DNA of 44,435 nt from SZUA-252 sp035716005 (GTDB lineage: Bacteria > Eisenbacteria > RBG-16-71-46 > SZUA-252), in assembly GCA_035716005.1 (NCBI GenBank), contig DASTKG010000027.1, forward strand, positions 1 through 44,435, read 5' to 3'. Below the pieces are notes generated by a model, which saw only the letters and a list, made by a program, of their open reading frames with translations, searched no databases and was not told where the DNA came from. Below, piece after piece: positions 7,078 to 14,914 of this stretch; position 1 is the first letter of the stretch; each line of letters begins with the position of its first letter. The translations under genes were made by a program, and so were the position numbers.

Positions 7078-9285
7078 CTACTTCAGCAACGTCATCCGCT
7101 TCACGACCTCGGTGCCGTCGCCGTGCTGGAGCCGCATCATGTAGACGCCGCTCGCCAGCTTGCCGCCGTCGAAGTCGACCGAATGGTTGCCGGCCGGGAG
7201 CCGGCCGTCGACCAGCGTGGCGACGAGCCGCCCGCGGACGTCGAAGATGCGGAGCGTGACCTTCTCCTCGCGCGACAGACCGAACTCGATCTTCGTGCGC
7301 GGATTGAAGGGGTTCGGCCTCGCGCCGAGGGTCGTTCCGTCGCTCGCGCCGTGTCCGCTCGCCATGGCGGCGGCGTTGGCGACGCGCGCGGATCCGATGG
7401 CGGGACGGTAGGTCGACATCATCAAGTCGGCCCGGGCGTCCTGTCCCGACGTGAAGTTCGTGTAGCAGGCATCGTAGGAGTAATCCATGTAGTTGTGGAT
7501 CGGATCGAGCCCGGCGCCGGCGCAGGTGTCCTTGCCGCTCGGGCATCCCGACGTCGCCGTCGACTGGGCCGGCGTATCGCAGACGTAGTCGCCGCTGTTG
7601 GCGCAGTCGCTGGTGCCGCAGCCGCCCTGGAACGTGTGGTAGAGGCCGACCCAGTGGCCGACCTCGTGCGTGGCCGTGCCGCCGAGGTTGTACGGAGCGA
7701 GCGAGCCGCCCGGGAACGACGCGTAGTGGATGACCACGCCGTCCATCGTCGGGTTGCCGGCGAGGCTCGAGGGGAACGTGGCCCAGCCGAGGAGATTCTG
7801 GCCCGGCTTGCAGGTGTAGAAGTTCAGCTGCGTGGTGGGGCTCTTCACCAGGGCGGTCTTCGCGCTCCGCTCGGCCTTGGAGCCCGGGGTCATCGTCCAC
7901 CAGCTCTTCCTGCCGCCCGTCGCGTTCGTGCGATCCTGTCCGGCGCGGTAGAAGGTGTAGCCGGTGTTCGCGGCGCCGGAGACCGGATTCCCGCTGTAGT
8001 CCTTGCCCGCGAAGTTGTTGTTCATGACCGCGATCTGGGCGTCGAGCTCCGCGTCGGAGAGATTTCCCGTCGACCCGTTGTAGATGACGTGGAAGTAGAC
8101 CGGAATCACGCCGCCGGCGGCGACGCGATTCTCGGAGATCCACTGGCGGATCTGAGCCTCGTCGGGCGTCGAGATCTTGGGACCGCGCTCGTCCGTCGCG
8201 CAGCGATAGACGGCCTCGCCGTTGTCGGCGTTCCGGGCGCCCATGTCGAAGATGTCCTCCGGCGGGCCGCCGCTGCCGTTCCCCGGATTCGAGGAGCCGT
8301 CGGCGAGTCGAGCGGAGCCGATGAGCGGACGGTACGTCGACATCATGTAGTCGGCCCGAGCGTCCTGCCCCGCCGTGAAGTTCGTGTAGCAAATGTCGGT
8401 CGAGTAATCCATGTAGTTGTGGACCGGATCGGCTCCCGCCTCGGGGCAGGTGTCCTTGCTGGTCGGACAGCCCGACGTGGCCGACGCTTCGCCCGGCGTG
8501 TCGCAGACCTGGTCGCCGGCGCCGGAGCAGTTGCCGCCGTCGCAGCCGCCCTGGAACGTGTGGTAGAGGCCGACCCAGTGACCGACCTCGTGCGACGCGG
8601 TGCCGCCCAGGTTGTACGGCGAGAGCGTGCCGCCCGGGAGAGAAGCGTAGTGGATCACGACGCCGTCCATCGTCGGGTTGCTCGCGAGGTTCCACGGGAA
8701 GGTGGCCCAGCCGAGAAGGTTCTGGCCCGGCTTGCAGGTGTAGAAATTGAGCGACGTGGTCGGGTTCTTCACGTACGCGGTCTTCGCGGCGCGCTCCGCG
8801 CTCGAGCCGGGGGTCATCGTCCACCAGCCCTTCCGCTTGCCGGTGGCGGCGATCCGATCGACGGTGCCCTTCACGAACGTATAGCCGGTGTTCGCGGCGC
8901 CGGAGACCGTGTTGCCGGAGTAATCCTTGCCGGCGTAGTTGCGGTTCATCACCAGAATCTGCTGGTCGAGCTGGGCGTCGCTGACGTTTCCTGTCGAACC
9001 GCTGTAGATCACGTGGAAATTGACCGTGATCACGCCGCCGGCCGCAATCCGGCTCTCGGAGATCCACTGGTCGATTTGCGCCTTGTCCGGCGCCGACATC
9101 GGCTTCCCGCGCTCTTCCGTCGCGCAGCGGTAGACCACCTCGCCGTTGTCCGCGTTTCTCGCGTTGTCGTTGTTCATCCAGCGGCCTTCGCCGATGATTT
9201 CCGGACCACTGCCGGCGCGGGCGGAGCCGGTGAGTCCGAGAGCGACCACGAACATCGCGAGGATCGCGTAGGTCAGCTTCTTCAT
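7078..9285 (-). CDS. Secreted M43 (pappalysin/cytophagalysin-like) metalloprotease with two tandem catalytic domains and a C-terminal sorting-type domain
   Basis: This 735-residue protein has a signal peptide (1-24, ending SARA). Two near-identical metzincin domains follow, about 42-327 and 350-635. Each has the zinc motif HEVGHWVGLYH (232-242 and 540-550), a Met-turn segment HNYMDY (289-294 and 597-602) and conserved Cys around CDTP. Both copies keep all catalytic residues. The last ~80 residues, starting PNPFNPRTKIEFGL (657-670), form a FlgD-Ig / Por-secretion-tail-like domain, typical of type IX secretion cargo in the FCB group. No secretion gene is in the window. The start has a GGAGG site 6 bases upstream. 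Known M43 enzymes cleave extracellular proteins; the substrate here is unknown. Confidence 0.93.
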   Translation of the reverse strand: MKKLTYAILAMFVVALGLTGSARAGSGPEIIGEGRWMNNDNARNADNGEVVYRCATEERGKPMSAPDKAQIDQWISESRIAAGGVITVNFHVIYSGSTGNVSDAQLDQQILVMNRNYAGKDYSGNTVSGAANTGYTFVKGTVDRIAATGKRKGWWTMTPGSSAERAAKTAYVKNPTTSLNFYTCKPGQNLLGWATFPWNLASNPTMDGVVIHYASLPGGTLSPYNLGGTASHEVGHWVGLYHTFQGGCDGGNCSGAGDQVCDTPGEASATSGCPTSKDTCPEAGADPVHNYMDYSTDICYTNFTAGQDARADYMMSTYRPLIGSARLADGSSNPGNGSGGPPEDIFDMGARNADNGEAVYRCATDERGPKISTPDEAQIRQWISENRVAAGGVIPVYFHVIYNGSTGNLSDAELDAQIAVMNNNFAGKDYSGNPVSGAANTGYTFYRAGQDRTNATGGRKSWWTMTPGSKAERSAKTALVKSPTTQLNFYTCKPGQNLLGWATFPSSLAGNPTMDGVVIHYASFPGGSLAPYNLGGTATHEVGHWVGLYHTFQGGCGTSDCANSGDYVCDTPAQSTATSGCPSGKDTCAGAGLDPIHNYMDYSYDACYTNFTSGQDARADLMMSTYRPAIGSARVANAAAMASGHGASDGTTLGARPNPFNPRTKIEFGLSREEKVTLRIFDVRGRLVATLVDGRLPAGNHSVDFDGGKLASGVYMMRLQHGDGTEVVKRMTLLK
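7381..8238 (-). repeat. Second copy of the intragenic M43 domain duplication
   Basis: Residues about 350-635 of the protease repeat residues 42-327 with a 308-residue period, including NADNGE at the beginning and STYRP near the end. Confidence 0.85.
8305..9162 (-). repeat. First copy of the intragenic M43 domain duplication
   Basis: Residues about 42-327 of the protease. This copy is closely similar to the one at 7381-8238 and is separated from it by a Gly/Asn/Ser-rich linker of about 22 residues. Confidence 0.85.
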
Positions 9286-9702
9286 GGGGAGACCTCCATG
9301 GGGGTGATGCGTGCGTGAACCGATCGAGACCTGAATCCGTGCGAGACCTGGACCTGCGAGGAACGCGGACTTCGTGGGACGCGGGACTACGGAGGGGCCC
9401 GGTCTTCTCCGGGCGGGGGGGGAGTGCGCGAGACAAAGCGGTAGCCGAGGTCTCGACCCGCGGACGAGCGGGCCGGGATCTTCGCGGAACGGAGAACGCT
9501 CGTGGCAACGTGGCTCAACGAGGGTCTGCTCCTACGGTCACGGAAGTCCGTAGTGAGGAGTTCTCGTGCGATCCGGTCCTCCCCCGAGGGATCCGGAGGG
9601 CGCGAAGGTACGAATGAACGAGGCTAGCATGACCTAACCCATTGCGTCAAGCCTTTTTGCGGGGTTGTCCGATTCGGCGCGCCCGCATGCTATTCTTGGC
9701 CC
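9286..9702. other. 417-base intergenic region between divergent protease and kinase genes
   Basis: I see no convincing gene here. The open frame at 9315-9617 (+) is Arg/Gly-rich, has no ribosome site and no recognisable domain. The region holds the kinase -10 element at its right end, a direct repeat CGAGACCTG at 9325-9333 and 9342-9350, and a hairpin CTACGG/CCGTAG at 9532-9553. GC content drops and a T5 run appears around 9640-9660. The protease promoter must lie here, possibly with a long leader; I could not place it with confidence. Confidence 0.5.
9688..9696 (+). promoter_or_regulatory. Candidate leaderless extended -10 promoter of the Ser/Thr kinase
   Basis: TGCTATTCT ends exactly 6 bases before ATG 9703, with no Shine-Dalgarno site between. 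The ten bases ATGCTATTCT and the 6-base gap recur identically before the GNAT gene at 16940. Confidence 0.55.
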
Positions 9703-12006
9703 ATGTCCGAGATCACGCTGGGTCGATACCGGATCCTCGAACCGCTGGGTCAAGGCGGTATGGGGAAGGTCTATCTCGCCGAGGATCCCGTCCTCGGCCG
9801 CCGGCTCGCCGTGAAGGTGCTTCCGGAGGAGTTCACGCACGATCGGGATCGCCGCGAGCGCCTCCTCCACGAAGCCCGCGCCGCGTCGGCGCTGAACCAC
9901 CCGAACATCGTCGTGGTCCACGACGCGGGCGAGACCGACGGCCGGCTCTGGATCGCGATGGAGCGAATCGAGGGCGAGACGCTTCGCACCTGGTCGGTCC
10001 CCAAGAAGTCTCCGGCGGAAGTTCTGAACGTGGTTCGCCAGGCGGTCGCGGCGCTCGCCGTCGCGCATGCCGCCGGGCTCGTTCATCGGGATCTCAAGCC
10101 GGACAACATGATGGTCCGGTCCGACGGCCTGCTGAAGATCCTCGACTTCGGGCTCGCGCGGAGCGTGAGCCCCGATCTCGGCGCGCGCACCGCGACCATG
10201 CCGGGAACGATCATGGGCACCGCGCCCTACATGTCGCCGGAGCAGGTGCTCGGCCAGCCGGCCGGGCCGGCGAGCGATCTCTTCTCGATCGGCACGATCC
10301 TCTACGAGCTCCTGACGGGGCGGCACCCCTTCAAGGCCGCGTCGACCGTCGAGACGATGAACCAGATCCTCCACGAGACGCCGGCCAATCCCTCCAGCCT
10401 GAATCCCGCTCTGACGAACGATTTCGATTTCGTCCTGGGAAAAGTCCTCTCGAAGGATCCGTCCCGCCGGCACGCGTCGGCGCGAGACCTCGACAACGAC
10501 CTCGACACGCTCGAGTGCGGCTGCCTCGCCACCCACCCTCCGGCCGCCGCGGGATCGGAAGGGGGCGGGCCGCGCGCCATCGCGGTTCTTCCCTTCAAGA
10601 ACATCGGCGGGGATCAGAATCTCGCGTACCTCGGCGTCGGGCTCGCCGACGCGGTCATCACCCGGCTCTCCACCTCGCCCGATCTCGTCGTGCGCGCGAC
10701 CTCCTCGGTTCTGAAATTCGAGAATCAAGCCGTCGATCCCCGTCACGTCGGGCAGGCCCTCGGCGTGACCGCGGTGCTGGACGCGTCGTTCCAGCGCGTC
10801 GGCGACCGCTTTCGGGCCACGGCCCGCCTGATCGAGACGCCGAGCGGGCGCTCGCTCTGGGCGGGAAAGGTGGACGTCCGGAACGAGGACATCTTCGAGG
10901 TGCAGGATCAGGTGGCGCAGGGAATCGCCGAGGCCCTCACCGCGCGGGTCACGGCGGAGGAGGGCGCGCGTCCGCCCGAGATCTACACGCCGCATCCCGA
11001 AGCCTTCGATCGGTTGATGCGGGCGCGCGAGGCGCTGCGGGGAAATCTCAAGGAGTCGTATCTCGAGGGCATCCAGATGATGGAGGCCGCCGTGAAGATC
11101 GATCCCGGCTACGCGCTCGCGTGGGTCGATCTCGGCCGGATGTACCACAGCATGATCGACGGCGGGTTCGACAGCGATCCCGCCTGGTACGGCAAGTCCG
11201 AGCAGGCGATCCGCCACGCCCTGAAACTCGATCCGAAGCTCCCCGACGCCATCTTCGCGTGGGGGGCCCACCAGCTCGTGCGGGGCAACAAGTCGGAGGC
11301 GTACGCCGCCTTCCGCGACTCGGCCCGCCAGATGCCGAACAACTGGCTCGTCTTTCACTATCTCGCCTATCTGTTCCGCATTTCCGGGCTGCTCGACGAA
11401 GCCGTGGAGGCTTCGAAGCACGCGATCTCGATCGACCCGAGCATCCCGTGGCCCTACTGGGGATTGGTCCGCATCCACTCGTTCCGGCGCGACGAAGCTC
11501 GGGCGCGGGAGTGGCTGGAACGGACGGCCGTGCGGTTCGGGAGCCATCCGAGGGGCCTCTTGATGGAGGCCCTCTGCCTCTCCCATTTCGGGCGCCATCG
11601 GGAGATCGTGGCGCTCTGGGACACGCTCCACGACCCGAGCCGCGAGGTGAAGAAGGAGACGGAATTCCACGCCATGTGGTTCTACGTCGGGCTCGCGATG
11701 TACCGCTGCGGCCGGACGGAGGAAGGGACGCGCTACATGCTCTGGTCCGCCCCCGAGGCCGAAGTCGACATGGACGCCGCGATGGAGATGGCGTGCGGCT
11801 GGGCGACCATGGGGGACCGCGACAAGGCGTTCCGCGCCCTCGATCGGGCGACCGAGCTGGGGCAGGACGCCCTCACGCTCTACCGGGATCCCGATCGTTA
11901 CGGCGCGCTCCACCGCGATCCGCGCTGGCCCGCGTTCCTGGAGCGGGTGGAGCAGCGCGCCGCGCGCTGGAAGCGCGAGTTCCGCTGGCCTCTTCTCACC
12001 GACTGA
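9703..12006 (+). CDS. Serine/threonine protein kinase with FlgO/TolB-like and TPR region
   Basis: This 767-residue protein begins with a PknB-type kinase domain (about 7-270). It has the Gly loop LGQGGMGKV (15-23), the ATP Lys in AVK (Lys38), HRDLKPDN (128-135), DFG (148-150) and SPE (178-180), so it should be active. Residues about 290-420 start AIAVLPFKNIGGD and match the domain found after kinase or cyclase domains in TPR regulators. The rest (about 425-750) is TPR-like helices. I see no membrane segment between kinase and TPRs, unlike typical PknB sensors, so it is probably cytoplasmic with the TPR region sensing partners or ligand. It is divergent from the protease and convergent with two envelope proteins. 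Confidence 0.92.
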   Translation: MSEITLGRYRILEPLGQGGMGKVYLAEDPVLGRRLAVKVLPEEFTHDRDRRERLLHEARAASALNHPNIVVVHDAGETDGRLWIAMERIEGETLRTWSVPKKSPAEVLNVVRQAVAALAVAHAAGLVHRDLKPDNMMVRSDGLLKILDFGLARSVSPDLGARTATMPGTIMGTAPYMSPEQVLGQPAGPASDLFSIGTILYELLTGRHPFKAASTVETMNQILHETPANPSSLNPALTNDFDFVLGKVLSKDPSRRHASARDLDNDLDTLECGCLATHPPAAAGSEGGGPRAIAVLPFKNIGGDQNLAYLGVGLADAVITRLSTSPDLVVRATSSVLKFENQAVDPRHVGQALGVTAVLDASFQRVGDRFRATARLIETPSGRSLWAGKVDVRNEDIFEVQDQVAQGIAEALTARVTAEEGARPPEIYTPHPEAFDRLMRAREALRGNLKESYLEGIQMMEAAVKIDPGYALAWVDLGRMYHSMIDGGFDSDPAWYGKSEQAIRHALKLDPKLPDAIFAWGAHQLVRGNKSEAYAAFRDSARQMPNNWLVFHYLAYLFRISGLLDEAVEASKHAISIDPSIPWPYWGLVRIHSFRRDEARAREWLERTAVRFGSHPRGLLMEALCLSHFGRHREIVALWDTLHDPSREVKKETEFHAMWFYVGLAMYRCGRTEEGTRYMLWSAPEAEVDMDAAMEMACGWATMGDRDKAFRALDRATELGQDALTLYRDPDRYGALHRDPRWPAFLERVEQRAARWKREFRWPLLTD

Positions 12007-12011
12007 AAAGA

Positions 12012-12049
12012 CGAAGGGGCGGACGCCGTGACGCGCGCCCGCCCCTTCG
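12012..12049. terminator. Bidirectional terminator between the kinase and ompA-like genes
   Basis: CGAAGGGGCGG (12012-12022) and CCGCCCCTTCG (12039-12049) make a perfect 11-base-pair stem with a 16-base loop between two convergent stop codons. There is no long T-run. Confidence 0.65.
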
Positions 12050-12064
12050 AACCCTACCGAAGAT

Positions 12065-13294
12065 CTACCGCTTCAGCACCTCCGGATTCATGACCTTGAA
12101 CTCGACCCGCCGGTTCTTCGTCATGCCGGCGGCCGTGTCGTTGCTCGCCACCGGCTTCGACTCGCCGTAACCCGCCGTCGTGAAGCGGGTGCTCGACAGG
12201 TTGTGCCTGCCGACCAGGTAGTCGCGAACCGCCTTGGCCCGGGCCTCGCTCAGCGTCTGATTGAACGCCGCCTCGCCCCGCGCGTCGGTGTGGCCGCCGA
12301 TCTCGATCTTCAGATCGTCGTATTTGTTCAGGATCGTGGCCACCTCGTCCAGCGCGGCGTGCGACTCCTCCTTGATCGTCGCCTTGCCGGTGTCGAAGTA
12401 GACGTTCTCGAGTCGGATCATCCCGGTCTCGATGAGCTCCTGCTCTTTCGCCGAGACGGTGCAGCCCTTCTTGTCGACCTTCGCGCCGGCCGGCGTGTCC
12501 GGGCACTCGTCGATGCCGTCCCAAACGCCGTCGCCGTCGCTGTCCTTCGGACACCCTCTCGCGTCCACGCGGACGCCGGCCGGGGTTCGCGGGCACTCGT
12601 CGATGCCGTCCCACACCCCGTCGCCGTCGCTGTCGAGCGGACATCCGTCCGCGTCGACCCGGGCGCCGCGCGGCGTGTTCGGGCAACGGTCGAGGCGATC
12701 CGCGACGCCGTCATGATCGTCGTCCGCCGTCTCGTCCTGCTTCACGCCGAATCCGAACGAGAGGCCCGCGAAGACCTCGCCGCTCTCCAGCCACTGGTCG
12801 CTCGCCTCCACGGGATGCCGCATGCTCACGCTGCGGCCGTCGACGCGGAGCGCCATTTTCTCGTTGAAGCGGACGAGGAACCCGATTCCCGCGTTCCAGG
12901 CGAACTCGTGCCCGTCGAGCGGACCCCGGCTGAAGCCGGCGGTGCCCGCCCCGCCGGTGAAATAGGGGGTGAAGCGCTGCCCGGGCGCGATGAAATAGGT
13001 GAGGTTCCCCTCGCCGCGCCAAAGCTCCGTCTGGGTCCCCGTGCCCGAGGCCGGATCGAGCTTCGCGTAGTGAAAGCGCCCCTCGAGGGCCCAATTGGGG
13101 TCCAGCCTGAGCCCGGCGATGGCGCCCGGGCCCAGCGCGTTGTCCTCGAGATCGAGCGCCGGGGCGGGCCAGAGCACCTGGCCGCCAGGAACGATCCACC
13201 ACCTCGCCGATTGATCGGCCCGGGCCGAGGCGGCGCCTGCGAGGAGCAGGGCCGCCGCGAGTCCGAGGGTGGCGAAGATGCCACGAGTCGTCAT
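12065..13294 (-). CDS. OmpA-family protein with three thrombospondin type 3 repeats
   Basis: This 409-residue protein has a signal peptide (about 1-26, LLLAGAASARA) and an eight-stranded-barrel-like N-terminal domain to about residue 190. Three Asp-rich calcium-binding repeats follow (about 195-285; DSDGDGVWDGIDECP type). The C-terminal OmpA peptidoglycan-binding domain contains GGHTDARGEAAFNQTLSEAR, where Asp and Arg normally grip diaminopimelate. It should tie outer membrane to cell wall. ATG 13294 is chosen because the signal peptide begins there and AGGGGG precedes it, although the frame stays open upstream. It lies 35 bases behind its paralogue, in one operon. Confidence 0.9.
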   Translation of the reverse strand: MTTRGIFATLGLAAALLLAGAASARADQSARWWIVPGGQVLWPAPALDLEDNALGPGAIAGLRLDPNWALEGRFHYAKLDPASGTGTQTELWRGEGNLTYFIAPGQRFTPYFTGGAGTAGFSRGPLDGHEFAWNAGIGFLVRFNEKMALRVDGRSVSMRHPVEASDQWLESGEVFAGLSFGFGVKQDETADDDHDGVADRLDRCPNTPRGARVDADGCPLDSDGDGVWDGIDECPRTPAGVRVDARGCPKDSDGDGVWDGIDECPDTPAGAKVDKKGCTVSAKEQELIETGMIRLENVYFDTGKATIKEESHAALDEVATILNKYDDLKIEIGGHTDARGEAAFNQTLSEARAKAVRDYLVGRHNLSSTRFTTAGYGESKPVASNDTAAGMTKNRRVEFKVMNPEVLKR

Positions 13295-13329
13295 TCGATC
13301 CCCCTTTGCCTTGCGGCTCGGGTGTTCGG

Positions 13330-14766
13330 CTACTGCTTCGGGGCGAAGGAGCGCTTCTCCTTCTCCCGCTTGAGCACGTCCGTGTTCAGGACCTTGAACT
13401 CCACGCGCCGGTTCTTCGCCATGCCGAGCTGCGTCGTGTTCGAGGCGATCGGCTGCGTCTCCCCGTATCCCTTCGAGGTGAACTGCTCGGTCTTCAGCTC
13501 GGGGAACTTGTTGAGCAGGTAATCGAGCACGGCCTTGGCGCGCGAATCGCTCAGTTTCTGGTTCTGCGCGTCGCTGCCGCGAGCGTCGGTATGGCCGCCG
13601 ATCTCGACGCGAAGCTCCGGCCACCGTGCCAGGATGTTCCCCACCTCGTCCAGCGCCTTGTACGACTCGGGCTTGATGATCGACTTGCCCGTGTCGAAGT
13701 TGACGTCCTGGAGGCGGATCATCCCGGTGTCGAGGAGCTCCGTCTCCTTCTGGCTGACCTCGATCGGGCATCCGAGCTTGTCGACACGGACGTTCGCGGG
13801 CGTGTCGGGGCACTTGTCGATGCCGTCGCAGACGCCGTCCTGGTCCGCGTCGCTCTGGCAACCGTTCGGGCTCACCGTGCAGCCGAAGGGAGTCCCCTCG
13901 CACTGGTCGAGCCCGTCGAAGACGCCGTCCTTGTCGGAATCCATCGGGCAGCCGCTGGCGTCGACCTTGGCGCCCTTCGGCGTGTCGGCGCACGTGTCGA
14001 GCCCGTCGAAGACGCCGTCGCCGTCGCTATCGCTCGGGCATCCCTTGACGTCCACCGTCGCGCCCTTCGGAGTTCCGTCGCACTGGTCGAGACCGTCGGG
14101 GACGCCGTCACCGTCGCCGTCCACCGGACAGCCGTTCGCGTCGACGCGGGCGCCGAGCGGCGTGGCGGGGCACTTGTCGAGCTTGTTCGGCACTCCGTCG
14201 GCGTCGTCGTCGCTCGGCTTGCCGCCGAATCCGAAGAGGAGGCCGCCGAAGATCTCGGGCTGGTACTTGTACTCTTCCTTGTTGGAGGAGGGCACGAGAA
14301 CCTTGTAGGAGGTCACGCGGCCGTCGAGGCGAAGGGCCACGCTGCCCGAGAGGCCGACGTGGAATCCCGCGCCTCCGTTCCAGGCGAACTTGGACTCGCT
14401 CGACGATCCGTTGTCGATGCTGATGGCGCCCGCGCCCGCCGTGACGTAGGGCTTGAAGGCGCCCTTCGAGAGGAACCAGGTCAGATTTCCCTCGCCGTGG
14501 AGGAAATCGGTCGAGCCCGTTCCGACCGCGCTATCGGCCGTGGCGAAATGCCCCCGCGCCTCCAGGGCCCACGTGGGGGAGAGCCTGAAGCCGAGAATCC
14601 CGCCGAAGGTGGGCGCGGTCTCCTTCGTCGCCAGCTCGTTGGGGAACCACGCGACGCCGCCGCCCGGCGCGAGCCACCAGCCCGGCAAATCCTCACCGCC
14701 CGCCCGGGCCATCGAGGGAAGAAGAACCAGCGACAGCGCGAATACGACGCGAGCGAATGTGCGCAC
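13330..14766 (-). CDS. OmpA-family protein with five thrombospondin type 3 repeats
   Basis: This 478-residue paralogue of the next gene has a signal peptide (about 1-22, VLLPSMARA) and a barrel-like domain to about 195. Five Asp-rich repeats follow (about 198-345; DGDGDGVPDGLDQC and variants), then an OmpA C-terminal domain with GGHTDARGSDAQNQKLSDSR. The repeats should bind calcium and form a rigid stalk between membrane and cell wall. The start is a GTG with AGGAGG six bases upstream. The fourth repeat differs (GCTVSPNGC), breaking the usual repeat consensus. The two genes probably arose by tandem duplication followed by loss or gain of repeats. Confidence 0.9.
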   Translation of the reverse strand: MRTFARVVFALSLVLLPSMARAGGEDLPGWWLAPGGGVAWFPNELATKETAPTFGGILGFRLSPTWALEARGHFATADSAVGTGSTDFLHGEGNLTWFLSKGAFKPYVTAGAGAISIDNGSSSESKFAWNGGAGFHVGLSGSVALRLDGRVTSYKVLVPSSNKEEYKYQPEIFGGLLFGFGGKPSDDDADGVPNKLDKCPATPLGARVDANGCPVDGDGDGVPDGLDQCDGTPKGATVDVKGCPSDSDGDGVFDGLDTCADTPKGAKVDASGCPMDSDKDGVFDGLDQCEGTPFGCTVSPNGCQSDADQDGVCDGIDKCPDTPANVRVDKLGCPIEVSQKETELLDTGMIRLQDVNFDTGKSIIKPESYKALDEVGNILARWPELRVEIGGHTDARGSDAQNQKLSDSRAKAVLDYLLNKFPELKTEQFTSKGYGETQPIASNTTQLGMAKNRRVEFKVLNTDVLKREKEKRSFAPKQ

Positions 14767-14914
14767 GGAAACCTCCTGCTTTGACGGCCCTGTCAGGTAC
14801 CAGCCCGGGCTCCTGCCCGTTCCTCTATCGGCTCCTGGAATCTAGCCCACCGCCCCGGCCGGGGCAAGCGTTCGAACGCCCCGAGTCGGCTCTAATTGAC
14901 GTAATGGCCCCCGG

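Noticed and set aside
6913..9318. 801-codon open frame on the plus strand opposite the M43 protease
   Set aside because: It is a shadow produced by high GC: its repeats mirror the duplicated protease domains, the product is Arg/Val/Ala-rich without domains, and the minus-strand frame has a signal peptide and catalytic motifs.
9315..9617. 100-codon frame in the protease/kinase intergenic region
   Set aside because: No Shine-Dalgarno site, no promoter-adjacent start and a biased Arg/Gly/Ser composition typical of non-coding GC-rich DNA.
9634..11913. 759-codon open frame opposite the Ser/Thr kinase
   Set aside because: The kinase frame carries all catalytic motifs; the antisense product is Arg/Glu/His/Leu-rich with no recognisable domain and no ribosome site.
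12203..14784. Long plus-strand frames opposite the two OmpA-like genes
   Set aside because: The periodic sequence in these frames only reflects the thrombospondin repeats read backwards.
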